Shown here piece by piece: positions 30,141 through 32,297 of a DNA stretch of 32,297 nt (position 1 is the stretch's first letter; each line of letters begins with the position of its first letter). A program made the translations under genes and the position numbers. Origin of the DNA: Gammaproteobacteria bacterium (GTDB taxonomy: Bacteria > Pseudomonadota > Gammaproteobacteria > Chromatiales > Chromatiaceae); contig JAUXDV010000001.1 in NCBI GenBank assembly GCA_030620735.1, positions 1-32,297 on the forward strand, given 5' to 3'. The notes under the pieces are model-generated. The model saw only the letters and a list, made by a program, of their open reading frames with translations. It was not told the origin of the DNA and ran no database searches.

Positions 30141-32231
30141 ATGGCGGCTAATTCACAATCACTGCAGGAGTTGCCAGTGACCACGTTGAAAGGTGTGGGG
30201 CCACGCATTGCCGAGCGTCTTGCTGGGCTTGGTATCGAGAGTGTTCAGGACATCCTGTTTCACCTGCCGCTACGCTATCAGGATCGCACCCGGGTCTACC
30301 CGCTTGGCGCCGTGCGCCCCGGCGAGCATGTGGTGATCGAGGCGAGCGTCGATCATGCCCAGATTCGTTTTGGACGCCGCCGCTCGCTGCTGGTGCAGGT
30401 CAGCGACAGCACTGGCACACTGGTGCTGCGTTTTTTCTACTTCTCCAATGCGCAAAAAGAGTCCTTTCGAAACGGCGTACGGCTGCGCTGCTTCGGCGAG
30501 ATCCGCAACGGGCCAGCCAGCTATGAGATCGTTCATCCCGAGTACTCCCTGCTCAAGGAGGATCAGGAGATAGAGGTCGATGATACCCTGACTCCTGTTT
30601 ACCCCTCCACAGAAGGGCTGCAGCAGCGCACCTGGCTTGAGTTGACGAAACAGGCCCTGGCACTGCTCGAGAACGGCGCACTGTTGACTGAACTGCTGCC
30701 GCCATCTCTCGATCTACTGCTGTCACAGCCGCTTGCCGGGGCGCTGCAACTGCTGCATCGTCCTCCTCCCGACATCTCGCTTGAAGATCTGCTGGAGGGG
30801 GCGCATCCTGCTCAGCAGCGCCTGGTCTTCGAGGAACTTCTCGCCCATCAGCTGAGCCTGCTGCAGATGCGCAGGCAGCAGCGCCGGCATCCTGCGCCCG
30901 CAATCGATGCGCAGGCTCCTCTTGCTGATCAGTTACTGAATAATTTACCTTTCTGTTTGACTGCCGCCCAACAGCGCGTGCTCGACGAGATCACTTCTGA
31001 CATGACGCTGCCCCACCCGATGCAGCGCCTGGTGCAGGGTGATGTCGGCTCAGGCAAGACCGTCGTTGCCGCCCTGGCCGCACTGCAGGCCATCAGCAGC
31101 GGCTATCAGACTGTGATCATGGCGCCGACCGAGCTGCTTGCCGAGCAGCATCTCAACAGCCTGCAGCAGTGGCTGCAACCACTGGGCGTAGCGTTAGTGT
31201 CGCTGTCGGGAAGCCACAAGGGCAAGGCGCGTGCGCAGCGCCTGGAACAGATTTCCAGCGGCGAAGCGCGCCTGATTATTGGCACACATGCACTCTTTCA
31301 AAGCGGCGTTCAATTCCACTCGCTTGGCCTGGTGGTGATCGACGAACAGCACCGCTTCGGCGTGCATCAACGCCTGGCGCTGCGGCAAAAAGGCGAGGCC
31401 GATGGCCTGCTGCCGCACCAGCTGATCATGACGGCCACGCCGATCCCTCGCACCCTGGCCATGACAGCCTATGCTGATCTTGATCTCTCTGTCATCGACG
31501 AACTCCCTCCGGGTCGCATTCCTGTAACAACCGTGGTGCTCTCCGATAACCGCCGGGACGAGGTCATCGAACGTGTCCGTGATGCCTGTCAGCAAGGCAG
31601 ACAGGCCTACTGGGTATGCACCCTGATCGAGGAGTCTGATGCCCTGCAGGCACAGGCGGCGGAAGATACTGCGCAACAGCTGCAACAGCAGCTGTCTCAA
31701 TTAAAGATTGCGCTGGTGCACGGACGCATGAATGCGACTCAGAAAGAGACGGCAATGAGTTCTTTCAAGGCGGGAGAAACCAATCTGCTGGTCGCCACGA
31801 CTGTCATCGAGGTTGGCGTGGACGTACCCAATGCCAGCCTCATGATCATCGAAAATCCCGAACGCCTGGGTCTGGCACAGTTGCACCAGCTGCGCGGGCG
31901 TGTCGGCCGGGGATCAGAGCAGAGCCACTGCGTGCTGCTTTACCATCCACCACTGGGCCAGCAATCGCGTCAACGTCTTGCAGTGATGCGCGACAGCAGC
32001 GACGGCTTTAAAATTGCACAAAAAGATCTGGAAATTCGCGGCCCCGGCGAAGTGCTGGGAACACGCCAGACCGGTGAACTGCAGTTTCGCATCGCCGATG
32101 TGGTGCGCGATCAAGAACTGCTGGCCCGCGTTCAACATGCAGCAACGGAGGTGCACACAAAGCATCCGCAGGCTGTCGCGCCATTGATTCAGCGCTGGAT
32201 CGGCCACAAGGTGCAGTACAGGGGGGTTTGA
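30141..32231 (+). CDS. recG: ATP-dependent DNA helicase RecG
   Basis: A 696-residue helicase, a normal RecG length, that remodels stalled forks and Holliday junctions. The N-terminal wedge domain starts LKGVGPRIAERLAGLGIESVQDILFHLPLRYQDRT. Motor motifs are QGDVGSGKTVVAALAAL (Walker A), VVIDEQHRFGVHQR (DEQH box), MTATPIPRTLAMTAYADLDLSVIDELPPGR, VATTVIEVGVDVPNA and QLRGRVGRGSEQSHC (motif VI), and the C-terminal DGFKIAQKDLEIRGPGEVLGTRQTG (TRG region) is present. ATG 30141 is chosen (AGGGAA six bases upstream); the frame extends to 29925, but that part only reads REP sequence. Confidence 0.97.
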   Translation: MAANSQSLQELPVTTLKGVGPRIAERLAGLGIESVQDILFHLPLRYQDRTRVYPLGAVRPGEHVVIEASVDHAQIRFGRRRSLLVQVSDSTGTLVLRFFYFSNAQKESFRNGVRLRCFGEIRNGPASYEIVHPEYSLLKEDQEIEVDDTLTPVYPSTEGLQQRTWLELTKQALALLENGALLTELLPPSLDLLLSQPLAGALQLLHRPPPDISLEDLLEGAHPAQQRLVFEELLAHQLSLLQMRRQQRRHPAPAIDAQAPLADQLLNNLPFCLTAAQQRVLDEITSDMTLPHPMQRLVQGDVGSGKTVVAALAALQAISSGYQTVIMAPTELLAEQHLNSLQQWLQPLGVALVSLSGSHKGKARAQRLEQISSGEARLIIGTHALFQSGVQFHSLGLVVIDEQHRFGVHQRLALRQKGEADGLLPHQLIMTATPIPRTLAMTAYADLDLSVIDELPPGRIPVTTVVLSDNRRDEVIERVRDACQQGRQAYWVCTLIEESDALQAQAAEDTAQQLQQQLSQLKIALVHGRMNATQKETAMSSFKAGETNLLVATTVIEVGVDVPNASLMIIENPERLGLAQLHQLRGRVGRGSEQSHCVLLYHPPLGQQSRQRLAVMRDSSDGFKIAQKDLEIRGPGEVLGTRQTGELQFRIADVVRDQELLARVQHAATEVHTKHPQAVAPLIQRWIGHKVQYRGV

Positions 32232-32264
32232 GAGAGTAGTGAGTAGCGAGGACTGAGGAACGAG

Positions 32265-32297
32265 TAGTTTATTGACTAACCACAGATAAACACGGTT
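32265..32297. repeat. ACCACAGATAAACACGG repeat at the window edge
   Basis: The last bases resemble the ACCACAGATGAACACAG motif at 8054-8082, cut by the window end. The stretch 32232-32264 after recG is a GA-rich spacer without a recognisable gene or terminator. Confidence 0.45.

Overview
The window comes from a gammaproteobacterial chromosome with about 55% GC overall. The diagnostic blocks are dapF-DUF484-xerC, ubiI-ubiH-pepP-ygfB reading away from TIGR02449-zapA-6S RNA-fau, and lptM-lysA, all arranged as in that class. A sucrose synthesis locus, an orphan TRAP-type binding protein, an IalB-like protein and a large DUF349 protein fit a marine or halotolerant, possibly sulfur-oxidising lineage. 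The sequence alone does not fix the genus.

Layout. 1-3352: sucrose metabolism: the tail of a sucrose-phosphorylase-like GH13 enzyme, a stand-alone sucrose-phosphate phosphatase, and a convergent sucrose-phosphate synthase whose own phosphatase domain looks degenerate. 3786-5366: an AT-rich accessory island. It holds a truncated IS200/IS605 left end, then what I read as an integron-type cassette array without an integrase (CALIN): two attC-like sites (4119-4211 and 4740-4829) bracket a brnT-brnA toxin-antitoxin cassette, with a small membrane-protein cassette before and a GNAT acetyltransferase cassette after. 5507-7937: xerC, DUF484 and dapF on the minus strand. 8054-14500: a block separating dapF from lysA, with several dispersed repeats, an old-yellow-enzyme reductase, DUF302 and DUF3592 proteins, a PatZ-type protein acetyltransferase and a divergent histone-deacetylase-like deacetylase. 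14497-15914: lysA and lptM (lptM is only 55 codons). 16173-20518: ubiI, ubiH, pepP, ygfB on the minus strand. 20918-22502: TIGR02449, zapA, 6S RNA and fau on the plus strand. 22642-28647: dctP, hemW, DUF349 and ialB. 28656-30033: yjbQ and a REP-associated transposase (RAYT) embedded in REP palindromes, with a 148-bp segment duplicated. 30141-32231: recG.

Functional links. The sucrose genes probably make and recycle sucrose as a compatible solute or reserve. PatZ and the deacetylase form a plausible acetylation/deacetylation pair sharing a divergent control region. UbiI and UbiH are two ring hydroxylases of ubiquinone synthesis. ZapA and the TIGR02449 coiled-coil protein belong to cell division, and 6S RNA precedes fau as in Escherichia coli.

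The intergenic DNA is unusually rich in structured repeats: a 165-bp MITE-like element in two copies, a 70-bp stem-loop element in two copies, AGGTTTT heptamer tracts (one supplies the C-terminus of Fau), an 81-bp near-perfect hairpin, and the REP/RAYT locus. The strongest candidates for follow-up are the cassette array and the repeat families. I saw no tRNA, rRNA, CRISPR array or replication origin.
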